Source of the DNA: Persicobacter psychrovividus
GTDB lineage: Bacteria > Bacteroidota > Bacteroidia > Cytophagales > Cyclobacteriaceae
Direction: 5' to 3'
DNA length: 64,000 nucleotides
Assembly: GCF_036492425.1 (NCBI RefSeq)
Contig: NZ_AP025292.1
Coordinates: forward strand, 682,001 to 746,000
Below the pieces are notes generated by a model. The model saw only the letters and a program-made list of their open reading frames with translations, made no database searches and was not told the origin of the DNA. Numbering within the stretch: position 1 is the first letter of the stretch; the number at the start of each line of letters is the position of its first letter. Shown here in pieces: positions 17,251 to 24,778 of the stretch. The position numbers and the translations under genes are program-made.

Positions 17251-17323
17251 ATTTGTAGAGACGTTATTCTTAATGTCTTCTTGCAGTGGGAAAAGGACCA
17301 TGATTTTCATGATTAAAAGGATT
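17251..17323. repeat. Intergenic direct repeat, copy 1
   Basis: A 73-bp unit beginning ATTTGTAGAGACGTTA and ending in an ATGATTTTCATGATTAAAAG segment. It is repeated with a few changes at 17393-17466, 142 bp downstream. The start forms an imperfect hairpin GACGTTA/TAATGTC. Confidence 0.8.
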
Positions 17324-17392
17324 GCCCTGATTTTTTAAACGGCTCCCTGTAAAGGCATAATTCATTATGTCTCACGTCTTGTTTTGATTCAG

Positions 17393-17466
17393 ATTTGTAG
17401 AGACGTTATTCTTAACGTCTTCTTGCACCGGGAAAGGAGATCATGATTTTCATGATTAAAAGGATT
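17393..17466. repeat. Intergenic direct repeat, copy 2
   Basis: A 74-bp unit nearly identical to 17251-17323. Its initial hairpin is perfect here (GACGTTA-TTCT-TAACGTC). Both copies are GTAGAGACGT-type REP-like sequences. Confidence 0.8.
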
Positions 17467-17495
17467 CTTGATTCTTTCTTTGGGGCTCAAGTAAA

Positions 17496-17687
17496 GAGGC
17501 TGTCGCACAACCATAACCTGAAGTTGTCCCTCAAATTTTATTTGGTCGCTGTATGGGCAGACCTGGGTGTCTGCCCAAATTCTCATAAATTTTGGATGGT
17601 TTGGATACACACATAGGTGCATCCGTACAGCTTACAAAATAATCTTTTGTGTCATACTCTAAGAATTAGGTTGTGCAGCAGCCCCTC
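17496..17687. mobile_element. MITE-like element, 192 bp, no coding capacity
   Basis: The ends are imperfect inverted repeats: GAGGCTGTCGCACAACC at 17496-17512, and the complement of GAGGGGCTGCTGCACAACC at 17669-17687. Such GAGGCTGT-GCACAAC ends are reminiscent of IS5-like transposons. No transposase fits inside. The interior has two strong hairpins, GGGCAGAC/GTCTGCCC and GGAT-CAC/GTG-ATCC. No certain target duplication is seen at the edges (GTAAA left, ACGTT right). It is probably moved by a transposase encoded elsewhere. Confidence 0.55.
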
Positions 17688-17740
17688 ACGTTACAATTTG
17701 AATAAATCGAATGAAAAATCTATATGATCAGTATTGTGTT

Positions 17741-17760
17741 AGACGTAAGTAATTACGTCT
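17741..17760. repeat. Palindromic repeat
   Basis: Perfect arms AGACGTAA and TTACGTCT with a 4-nt loop, followed by CTACAG. It is the inverted counterpart of the GTAGAGACGT starts at 17255 and 17397, so the repeat island is bracketed by related sequences in opposite orientation. Confidence 0.7.
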
Positions 17761-17868
17761 CTACAGGATAATGATTTTAACTTGATAATATTGAGGGTGT
17801 TCCAAGCGAGGTGCTTGAATCAGGATAGCTTTATTTCAACTTTCACCGCTCTCAAACCCTTAGACTTT

Positions 17869-17898
17869 TTGGTATTGCTTTTTCTTAGGCTAAATTTG
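17869..17898 (+). promoter_or_regulatory. Bacteroidota-type promoter of the MFS transporter gene
   Basis: TTG at 17869-17871 and TAAATTTG at 17891-17898 with a 19-nt spacer, an exact match to the Bacteroidota sigma-A consensus. Transcription should start about 35 nt before the TTG start codon. Confidence 0.75.
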
Positions 17899-17939
17899 CA
17901 GCCTGCCTTCAGGCCGATTATTTATTTACAAGTAATGCT

Positions 17940-19100
17940 TTGAAAACAACATCCATCTATCACTTCCAATTCTGGCTTTTGTGCCTGAGTTCCCTTCTTT
18001 TCTTCGCCAGTTTCAATATGCTCGTTCCCGAGTTGCCCGAATACCTGACCCGCATGGGTGGAGCGGATTATAAAGGTTGGATCATTGCCCTTTTTACGCT
18101 TACGGCTGGCCTATCGCGACCTTTCAGTGGTAAGCTGACCGACACCATTGGCCGTGTGCCCGTAATGATCTTCGGGGCAAGCGTCTGTTTTGTGATGGGC
18201 TTCCTGTATCCGATCATGCAGACGGTGGGTGGTTTTCTGATGATTCGACTCTTTCACGGACTATCGACAGGTTTCAAACCCACCGCCACCAGTGCTTATG
18301 TGGCGGATGTGGTGCCTGCCAAAAGGCGTGGAGAGGCCATGGGAATTCATGGTTTCTTTGGTTCTACGGGCATGGCATTGGGGCCGTGGTTCGGGAGTTT
18401 GATTGCCAATCAATATGGTATTGATGCCCTTTTCTATACCTCAAGTGTGGTGTCCATTTTGTCGGTGATTATTCTTTTTGGGATGAATGAAACGGTGGAG
18501 GAGAAACAGCCTTTTCAGTTGAAATTACTCAATGTCGGCTTGGATGACTTTTTCGATGCACGCGTTTTAGTGCCTTCGGTGGTGATGTTGTTTACCGTCT
18601 ATTCTTTTGGGGTGGTGCTGACCATCATTCCCGATTTTACCGTGCATTTGGGCATCTCCAATAAGGGAATTTTCTTTACCGCCTTTACCGTGGCTTCCTT
18701 GTTGTGTCGGGTGGTGATGGGGCGCTTGTCCGATAAATATGGTCGCCGACCGATCTCTATCATTGGCCTGACGATCATGAGTGCGGGCATGATCCTTCTG
18801 GGATTTGTCAATAATTTCACCTTGTTGATGGTCGCTGCTGGGCTGTTTGGATTTGGCTTCGGGTCGATGATTCCTGCGATTTATGCTTGGGTAATTGATC
18901 TGGCGGATGATGCCCGTCGTGGTCGGGCAATCGCCACCATGTACATCGCTTTGGAGTTGGGGATTGGTATTGGGGCCTTGGCCTCGCAGGCGGTTTATGA
19001 TAATCAAGCGGATAATTTTCCAATTACTTTTTGGTCTGCAGGGGCAATGTGTTTGATCGCTTTGGGGTATGTGGTATTGCGCGGCAAAAGAACGGCGTAA
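17940..19100 (+). CDS. Major facilitator superfamily transporter
   Basis: A 386-residue inner-membrane transporter with 12 hydrophobic segments. MFS loop motif A appears twice, once in each half: SGKLTDTIGR near residue 61 and GRLSDKYGRRP near residue 260. The half-way symmetry and size point to drug or small-solute efflux, but the substrate cannot be told. The start is a TTG at 17940. The only nearby ATG (17935) is in another frame and stops after two codons. A strong promoter lies just upstream. Confidence 0.85.
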   Translation: MKTTSIYHFQFWLLCLSSLLFFASFNMLVPELPEYLTRMGGADYKGWIIALFTLTAGLSRPFSGKLTDTIGRVPVMIFGASVCFVMGFLYPIMQTVGGFLMIRLFHGLSTGFKPTATSAYVADVVPAKRRGEAMGIHGFFGSTGMALGPWFGSLIANQYGIDALFYTSSVVSILSVIILFGMNETVEEKQPFQLKLLNVGLDDFFDARVLVPSVVMLFTVYSFGVVLTIIPDFTVHLGISNKGIFFTAFTVASLLCRVVMGRLSDKYGRRPISIIGLTIMSAGMILLGFVNNFTLLMVAAGLFGFGFGSMIPAIYAWVIDLADDARRGRAIATMYIALELGIGIGALASQAVYDNQADNFPITFWSAGAMCLIALGYVVLRGKRTA

Positions 19101-20168
19101 TTAATTTTCACAGAGAAAGATCAAACCGTTATATTTTACTATCCAAATATTCTCCTTTTTTAGTCATTTTATCCTGCTTTGGATATCAATAGATTTTTGA
19201 AACCTGTCTTATAGTATCTCAATGAAGGTTTTGGTAGTTTATGAATATTAAACTTAACCAAAACCTATTTTTATGCCTAAATATTGGCTCCTGATTTTTT
19301 GTGGTGCTTTTCTTTTTAGTTGCCAAAGCTCGCCTCAAGATCCACAACCTGATGATGCGATTGATGAACCGCCCAAGGTCGATGTACCCGTTGATGATGA
19401 AGTAAGCCCAATTGAGCCGACTTGTTATCTGAAAACGATGAAAGGGGGGTATAGTCATTCAGATGAGGTCAACTCTATCTCCACCTACAGCTATGATGAA
19501 AACAAGAGATTGATTTCAGTTGTTGATCAAAACCTGAATCCCGAATACACTACTGTTGAAACTTATATATACAATGAAAAAGGGCAGTGTATAGCAATGG
19601 AGTATACAGGAACTGAAGTTGAAGGGAAGATGGGGCATACATACACTTATGATGAGTTAGGGCGCTTGATTAAAGTCTATCTTGATTTGAAAGGTGAAGC
19701 AGTAAACAGCCGAGTAGGAAGAAAACTTAAAGATACTTTTTTCAAACAGTTTTTGGGGATAGCTCATCAGCGACAAAAGCAAGTCAATGAATCCAACGAA
19801 ACGATTACCTTGGTTTATCAGGGGGATGCTAAATATCCCTCACAGATGATTGGTTCCTATGATGTTGAAGGAGAGTCAATTATTCATACGAATGATTTGG
19901 TGTTTGAGAATGGTAATTTGGTGCATTTCTCGGATACTTACATTGATGAAGATGGTCAAGAGGTATTTAGGGAAGTCATTTGCGAATATGATGATAAACC
20001 ATTGATTTTATCTCAGTTACCTCAAGGTATAATTTCCCCCAATCTTCAGACAGCAATCTCTGCTATTTAAATTATTTTCCCTTGAACTCAAAACATCTGA
20101 GCGAGTTATCAAGTGCTTCAGTGAATCTTGTCAAGGGTGCTCCTGTGTTGCGCCTGCGGCAGGAGCAT

Positions 20169-21044
20169 TTACCCGCCCTTGACTGATTCTAAGGAAGCGC
20201 TTACTTTTGCTTCTGATGTTGTTGAGTGCGGCTTGGATTGGTAAAGATCGCAGGGCCTTTTCTCATCGATTGAGCTATGCCTTCTTTCGTTATTGTAAAA
20301 GTTCATATATTCGATAAGTCCTATCTGCAGCTTTAATCCATCGCGATACTCATTCAAATAAATATCTTCATATTTGACCGTTCGCCAAAATCGTTCAATG
20401 TAAATATTGTCGGTTGCTCGACCTTTTCCATCCATGCTAATAGTTACTCCTTGGCCTAAGAGATAGCCCGTAAAGAGATCACTCGTAAATTGACTCCCTT
20501 GGTCTGTATTGACAATTTCAGGAGCGCCATGGTTGTTAATACATTCTTGAATTGTATTGCGGCACCACTCTGCTGACATGGTGTTTGAGAGTGACCAGCC
20601 TACAATATATCGAGAGTGGACATCAATCACAGCCATCAGATACATGAACCCTTTTGCAATAGGAACATAGCTGATATCCGTCTCCCAAACTTGATTTGAA
20701 TGGGTTATTTCAAGGTTTCTAAGTAAATAGGGGTATATTTTATTTTCAGGTGAAGGTTTTGAAGTGTGCGGACCAGGAAGAAGAGAACGAAGCCCCATGA
20801 CTTTGTACAGACGTTCAATTCGCTTCTTATTGATCGGATAACCGCAATCATTAATCAAAAACGAAGTCATAGAAGGTACCCCTCGAAAAGGATGCTCAAG
20901 GTATTCTTTGTCAATTACACGCATCAATTCAAGATTCAATTCACTTTCCCCTTTTGGCTTGTAATACCAGCCCGAACGAGAAATTTGGAGAAGCTCACAT
21001 TGACGTCTAATGCTTAAATCAGCATGTTCCTCATCGACCATCAC
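20169..21044 (-). CDS. IS3-family transposase OrfB (catalytic subunit)
   Basis: A 291-residue integrase-core protein with the DDE triad: Asp in WETDISYVP, Asp in VNTDQGSQF, and Glu in YIERFWRTVKYED. An N-terminal HTH_21 part (SIRRQCELLQISRSGWYY) precedes it. A GTG at 21044 gives this frame, but the usual product is an OrfAB fusion made by -1 frameshifting at 21080-21086. The frame continues open upstream to that site. No inactivating change is visible. Confidence 0.93.
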   Translation of the reverse strand: MMVDEEHADLSIRRQCELLQISRSGWYYKPKGESELNLELMRVIDKEYLEHPFRGVPSMTSFLINDCGYPINKKRIERLYKVMGLRSLLPGPHTSKPSPENKIYPYLLRNLEITHSNQVWETDISYVPIAKGFMYLMAVIDVHSRYIVGWSLSNTMSAEWCRNTIQECINNHGAPEIVNTDQGSQFTSDLFTGYLLGQGVTISMDGKGRATDNIYIERFWRTVKYEDIYLNEYRDGLKLQIGLIEYMNFYNNERRHSSIDEKRPCDLYQSKPHSTTSEAKVSASLESVKGG

Positions 21045-21064
21045 CTGTCTTTCGGTAACGCTCT

Positions 21065-21352
21065 TTACTTCGATGAGGCCTTTTTTAAAAAATCATTCTC
21101 AACTTGAAGTTGTCCTATTTTAGAGTATAATTTATTTAACGCTCCTTCATGATCAGATTCCTGCTTGATAGCCTTACTCCCTTTTTCAAAAACACTCGAT
21201 GCATTCTCCAAAAAAAGTTGTTTCCATTGGCCAATCTGTGCAGGACTGATTTCATATTTCTGACAAAGTTCCGCTGTGCTTTGTTGTTCTTTGATCGCTT
21301 CAAGTGCTACCTTGGCTTTAAACTTGGGGCTAAATTTTCTTCTGCTTTTCAT
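21065..21352 (-). CDS. IS3-family transposase OrfA (helix-turn-helix)
   Basis: A 95-residue HTH_Tnp_1 protein (MKSRRKFSPKFKAKVALEAI start) that recognises the IS ends. A leucine-rich coiled coil follows at its C-terminus (LYSKIGQLQVENDFLKK). Near the end lies TTAAAAAAGG on the coding strand (slippery AAAAAAG at 21086 to 21080). A -1 shift there leads into OrfB via the residues KGLIEVKSVTERQ, giving the full transposase. Confidence 0.92.
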   Translation of the reverse strand: MKSRRKFSPKFKAKVALEAIKEQQSTAELCQKYEISPAQIGQWKQLFLENASSVFEKGSKAIKQESDHEGALNKLYSKIGQLQVENDFLKKASSK

Positions 21353-21654
21353 TGATTTACAAGTTAGTATATTATTTTAACTTGCTGTCTGAATTGTTGG
21401 GGTAATTATAAGGAGAGAGAGTCATTAGTGGTCTGATCTATGAGAATAATTTAATTCACACTCATATCAAAGAAAATGGCGTCAGCCAATTCGAGCAGTT
21501 TTTCAATTTTGAATATGATGAGGAGGGCAAAGCTATTTCTGGAACCTACGCAATGGAACATTATTCTGACGGTATTTCCGGTGGTTATGAGGAGTATGGC
21601 TTTGGGATTTTTGAGTATGATTGTAATGATTAATTTATATAAATATCAACCTAA

Positions 21655-22551
21655 ATGAAAAATTTAGTTTTAGCTGTATTGTCAGCATTTTTGTTGTTCG
21701 GGTGTAGCTCTGATGAAGAAATTGGAGTTAGTAATCAACACCCGAAAGATCTTGAGATTATTTGTCCATTAGTTTCTGTTTCGAGTGATGAGGGATACAT
21801 TTACACCATCAATTATGTTTATGAGGAAAGTAAGCTCGTTTACTACACATTAACAACATCGGACGGTTATCCCAGCACAATAGCTACCTACAAATATAAC
21901 GCACAAGGACTGTTAAGTGAAGAAAAAGCTGGTGGTGTTACAACTTATTACGAATATGATGAGGCTGATCGTTTGATAAAAACTACTCAAAGGTACCCAA
22001 CTGGTGCTTTGCGTAATAAAAGTAGCAAGGGTGCTCGCTTTCCTTTTTATCAGCTTTTGAATAAGAGAAGATCCCACCTAAACACTCGCTTGGGTAATAG
22101 CGAAACTGAAGATGATTACACTGAATATCAATATAGGGCAGGAGAATTTTATCCCTATAAATTGGTGTCATATTATTCTGAGGGAGGAGAAAAGGGTATT
22201 ATGGAAGGTGAATTGGAGTATAAGAATGGAAACGTTACTCGGGTGGTATTAATTAATTCCTTAGATGATGAACGGGTCGAGTATTTGATGCATTATGATG
22301 ATAAGCCGTTGAGCGATGCTTCAGTACCTTTTGCTGTGCGATTTGAAAGCTTACAGTTTGCGGTCAATAATCTTATTCTTGTAGAGGGGTATTTCAATGG
22401 GAAGCTTACCATGGAAGATAAAAGTGAGCCTACTTATTCGGAGAATGGGTTGATAGCTGAAACTAAATTAAGCATTGTTGCATATGATGAGGATGGCGAG
22501 GTAACCTATTCAGAGGAGCAAGTGTTGAAATATAATTATCAGTGCGACTGA
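21655..22551 (+). CDS. YD-motif lipoprotein, paralog of the interrupted gene upstream
   Basis: A 298-residue protein with a lipoprotein signal (LLFGC, Cys 17). It shows YKYNAQGLLSEE and YEYDEADRLIK, reminiscent of single YD/RHS-type repeats, then YDDKPL and a C-terminal YNYQCD. The pattern repeats in the interrupted gene at 19273 and, more weakly, in the lipoproteins at 35906 and 36836. It starts 21 bp after the end of the interrupted gene, so the two were probably a tandem duplicate in one operon. I know no function for this family; a cell-surface beta-structure protein is the likely form. Confidence 0.75.
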   Translation: MKNLVLAVLSAFLLFGCSSDEEIGVSNQHPKDLEIICPLVSVSSDEGYIYTINYVYEESKLVYYTLTTSDGYPSTIATYKYNAQGLLSEEKAGGVTTYYEYDEADRLIKTTQRYPTGALRNKSSKGARFPFYQLLNKRRSHLNTRLGNSETEDDYTEYQYRAGEFYPYKLVSYYSEGGEKGIMEGELEYKNGNVTRVVLINSLDDERVEYLMHYDDKPLSDASVPFAVRFESLQFAVNNLILVEGYFNGKLTMEDKSEPTYSENGLIAETKLSIVAYDEDGEVTYSEEQVLKYNYQCD

Positions 22552-22644
22552 TTTTTCGATAATTTTTTTTGTGGCGGAAGTCGCTAAAAATAATGCAGTT
22601 AACAAAAGGTGAGTGATTGGGCTGAAAAAAAAGCAAACCCCTTG

Positions 22645-22675
22645 TTTGCATTTTTAAATCCGTTGCTTACCTTTG
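22645..22675 (+). promoter_or_regulatory. Bacteroidota-type promoter of the tRNA-Leu array
   Basis: TTTG at 22645-22648, 19-nt spacer, and TACCTTTG at 22668-22675. It lies about 100 bp before the first tRNA. Confidence 0.75.
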
Positions 22676-22779
22676 CAATCCCTTAAGGAAACAAACGCAG
22701 TCAAAAAGCAGGCGTTTTCAGCGGAATCTCAACGGAGATGCTGTTAAGGGCGATTTAATGAATCACAAAGATATTCTCT

Positions 22780-22861
22780 GCGGGTGTGGCGAAATTGGTA
22801 GACGCACTAGATTTAGGATCTAGCGCCGCGAGGTGTGTGGGTTCGAGTCCCTCCACCCGCA
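22780..22861 (+). tRNA. tRNA-Leu (UAG), copy 1
   Basis: 82 nt. Acceptor stem GCGGGTG/CACCCGC, discriminator A, anticodon loop TTTAGGA within CTAGA/TCTAG, long variable arm, and T-loop GGTTCGAGTCC. CCA is not encoded. Confidence 0.95.
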
Positions 22862-22883
22862 CTATTACGACAGAATATCTTTT

Positions 22884-22965
22884 GCGGATGTGGCGAAATT
22901 GGTAGACGCACTAGATTTAGGATCTAGCGCCGCGAGGTGTGTGGGTTCGAGTCCCTCCATCCGCA
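22884..22965 (+). tRNA. tRNA-Leu (UAG), copy 2
   Basis: Identical to copy 1 except for a compensated acceptor pair (GCGGATG/CATCCGC). The spacer from copy 1 is 22 nt. Confidence 0.95.
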
Positions 22966-23016
22966 CTAATTCATTAAATCGAAAATAATATTGATTCTTC
23001 AATAACGATAATGCCT

Positions 23017-23098
23017 GCGGGCGTGGCGAAATTGGTAGACGCACTAGATTTAGGATCTAGCGCCGCGAGGTGTGTGGGTTCGAGTCCCTCCGCCCGCA
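23017..23098 (+). tRNA. tRNA-Leu (UAG), copy 3
   Basis: Same body; acceptor stem GCGGGCG/CGCCCGC. The spacer from copy 2 is 51 nt. Confidence 0.95.
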
Positions 23099-23116
23099 CT
23101 ACGTTATGAAGAATCT

Positions 23117-23198
23117 GCGGATGTGGCGAAATTGGTAGACGCACTAGATTTAGGATCTAGCGCCGCGAGGTGTGTGGGTTCGAGTCCCTCCATCCGCA
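23117..23198 (+). tRNA. tRNA-Leu (UAG), copy 4
   Basis: Same as copy 2 (GCGGATG/CATCCGC). The spacer from copy 3 is 18 nt. A terminator follows directly. Confidence 0.95.
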
Positions 23199-23200
23199 CG

Positions 23201-23231
23201 AAGCACAAATCGAAAGGTTTGTGCTTTTTTT
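23201..23231 (+). terminator. Terminator of the tRNA-Leu array
   Basis: AAGCACAAA/TTTGTGCTT arms followed by a T-run, 2 nt after the last tRNA. Confidence 0.9.
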
Positions 23232-23253
23232 ATGCCTGATTTTTTTTTGGCAA

Positions 23254-23279
23254 TAAAAAACCTCTCGTGGGGAGAGGTT
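23254..23279 (-). terminator. Terminator of the acyl-CoA dehydrogenase gene
   Basis: AACCTCTC/GAGAGGTT arms; on the minus strand six T residues follow. Confidence 0.8.
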
Positions 23280-23298
23280 CTGTTTTTCTTGTGGTTTG

Positions 23299-24459
23299 TC
23301 AAACGTAAAGTCCGTCGAGCTCAGTGAGGATCTTTCGAGAGATCACGATCCGTTGAATTTCCGAGGTCCCTTCATAAATCTGCGTAATCTTCGCATCACG
23401 CATCAGTCGCTCTACATGGTATTCCTTTACAAAGCCATAGCCGCCGTGTATTTGTACGGCTTCTACGGTGGTTTTCATGGCCACTTCAGAGGCCATCAGC
23501 TTGGCCATGGCGCTCCACTTCGAAAAGTCCCTTTTTTGATCTTTTTCATAAGCAGCTTTCAGTACCAGGAGGCGGGCGGCTTCAATTTCAGTGGCCATGT
23601 CAGCGAGTTTAAAGGAGATCGCCTGATGGTGTGCAATGGGCTTGTTGAAGGTCTTCCTCTCGAGGCTGTAGTTTCGGGCCAGTTCGAAGGCACCAGAGGC
23701 TATACCGAGCGCCTGGGCGGCAATACCGATGCGTCCGCCATTCAGGGTGTTCATGGCGAAATTAAAGCCAAAGCCGTCTTCACCAATTCTGTTTTCTTTT
23801 GGTACCTTAACGTCTGTAAAACTCAGCATATGGGTATCGGAACCTCGGATCCCCAGCTTGTCCTCTTTTTTACCTACCACGAAGCCTTCCATTTCTTTTT
23901 CAACAATCAGGCAGTTGATTCCCTTGTGCCCTTTTTCTCGGTCCGTTTGTGCTATGACTAAATAAATGGAGGCGCTATTGCCATTGGTAATCCAGTTTTT
24001 TGTTCCATTGAGCAGGTAATGGTCCCCCATGTCAATGGCTTCGGTCTGTTGGCTTGTGGCATCGCTACCTGCTTCAGGCTCTGAAAGGCAGAAGGCGCCG
24101 ATAAGTGCTCCGCTGGCCAGTGGTTTCAGGTATTTTCCTTTTTGTGCTTCCGTGCCGTATTTCTCCAGCCCCCAACACACCAGGGAATTATTCACAGACA
24201 TCGAAACCGATGCGGAGGCATCAACTTTAGAGATCTCCTCCATGGCCAGAACGTAGGAGATGGTGTCCATTCCTCCTCCATTATATTTGGGGTCTACCAT
24301 CATGCCCATAAAGCCTAAAGCGCCCATTTCCTGGATCTGTTCCGCGGGAAAGGATTGTGCGTTGTCACGTTCGATCACGCCAGGCAGGAGTGCAGTTTTG
24401 GCAAAGTCCCTGGCGGCATCCCTTACGGCAATATGCTCTTCGGTTAAATCAAAATTCAT
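23299..24459 (-). CDS. Acyl-CoA dehydrogenase
   Basis: A 386-residue FAD enzyme that introduces the alpha-beta double bond into acyl-CoA, passing electrons to ETF. The N-terminal helical domain starts at MNFDLTEEH. FCLSEPEAGSDA near residue 124 and WITNG near 158 bind FAD and substrate. The catalytic Glu is in IYEGTSEIQR near residue 366. Length and motifs fit the short-chain/butyryl-CoA group. Use in fatty acid or branched-chain amino acid breakdown is an inference; no beta-oxidation partner is adjacent. Confidence 0.93.
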   Translation of the reverse strand: MNFDLTEEHIAVRDAARDFAKTALLPGVIERDNAQSFPAEQIQEMGALGFMGMMVDPKYNGGGMDTISYVLAMEEISKVDASASVSMSVNNSLVCWGLEKYGTEAQKGKYLKPLASGALIGAFCLSEPEAGSDATSQQTEAIDMGDHYLLNGTKNWITNGNSASIYLVIAQTDREKGHKGINCLIVEKEMEGFVVGKKEDKLGIRGSDTHMLSFTDVKVPKENRIGEDGFGFNFAMNTLNGGRIGIAAQALGIASGAFELARNYSLERKTFNKPIAHHQAISFKLADMATEIEAARLLVLKAAYEKDQKRDFSKWSAMAKLMASEVAMKTTVEAVQIHGGYGFVKEYHVERLMRDAKITQIYEGTSEIQRIVISRKILTELDGLYV

Positions 24460-24778
24460 AAGTGGTCAGTTGTTTTGGGGTGTCAGTAATGAGTTTAGAG
24501 CGTTCATGAAACTAAAACTGCGGTTGGGTGGTTAGTTGATCAACCCGCTCTTAAATAAATTAATGATAATTATCATAATTTAAAAGATAAATCACTGATA
24601 AAGGTTGTGTATGTATTTCAATTATTAGAAATAATACTTACGGTATTCAGTTTATTCATTAAATTTACCCTTAGTTTTAAATGAAGAAGGTTATTGAATT
24701 AGGTGATAATATTTGATATTAAACATATATCATCTTCTCTTTGATCTTTATTTTTATGTGGTTAACTAATTTTTGCGC
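24460..24778. other. AT-rich divergent intergenic region with an operator-like palindrome
   Basis: This 319-bp gap lies between two divergent genes. It holds the perfect 14-bp palindrome ATGATAATTATCAT (24563-24576), which shares AATGATAAT with the classical Fur box. It is 104 bp upstream of the acyl-CoA dehydrogenase start. Nothing else stands out. Confidence 0.4.

Larger units (their letters stand above)
20028..21410 (-). mobile_element. IS3-family insertion sequence, 1383 bp
   Basis: The 29-bp terminal inverted repeats match at 24 positions, starting TATAATT at each end (20028 inward and 21410 inward) and sharing TTCAGACAGCAA. A 3-bp AGG target duplication flanks it (20025-20027 and 21411-21413), within the 3-4 bp range usual for IS3. 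It carries orfA and orfB on the minus strand joined by an AAAAAAG slippery sequence. All parts look intact, which suggests a recent insertion. Confidence 0.93.
19273..21633 (+). pseudogene. Lipoprotein gene interrupted by an IS3-family element
   Basis: The coding parts are 19273-20027 and 21414-21633; joining them, with one copy of the AGG target duplication, gives an unbroken 324-residue frame ending FEYDCND. The left part begins with a lipoprotein signal (FLFSC, Cys 17), then an acidic Pro/Asp linker and YD-type segments such as YSYDENKRLISV and YTYDELGRLIKV. The right part contains FEYDEEGKAISG. The reading frame from 19273 now ends with 14 IS-encoded codons. Its organisation matches the intact gene at 21655 (YDDKPL, then NNLI, then EYDCND or YNYQCD). 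Function is unknown; the product is presumably lost or truncated. Confidence 0.85.

Noticed and set aside
20028-20070. Natural C-terminus of the 19273 lipoprotein (14 residues after SQLPQ)
   Set aside because: These codons are the IS terminal inverted repeat; the true continuation lies at 21414-21633.
21476-21658. Small ORF of 60 codons after the IS element
   Set aside because: It is out of frame with the restored lipoprotein gene, which explains the same DNA better.
22780-23198. Repeated 80-bp units with variable spacers, CRISPR-like at first sight
   Set aside because: Each unit folds as a complete tRNA-Leu with matched acceptor stems and anticodon UAG; no cas genes are nearby.
23296-24535. 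Long open frames on the plus strand (for example 23296-23961)
   Set aside because: They are antisense to the acyl-CoA dehydrogenase, whose catalytic motifs are clear; the plus-strand translations show no family pattern.
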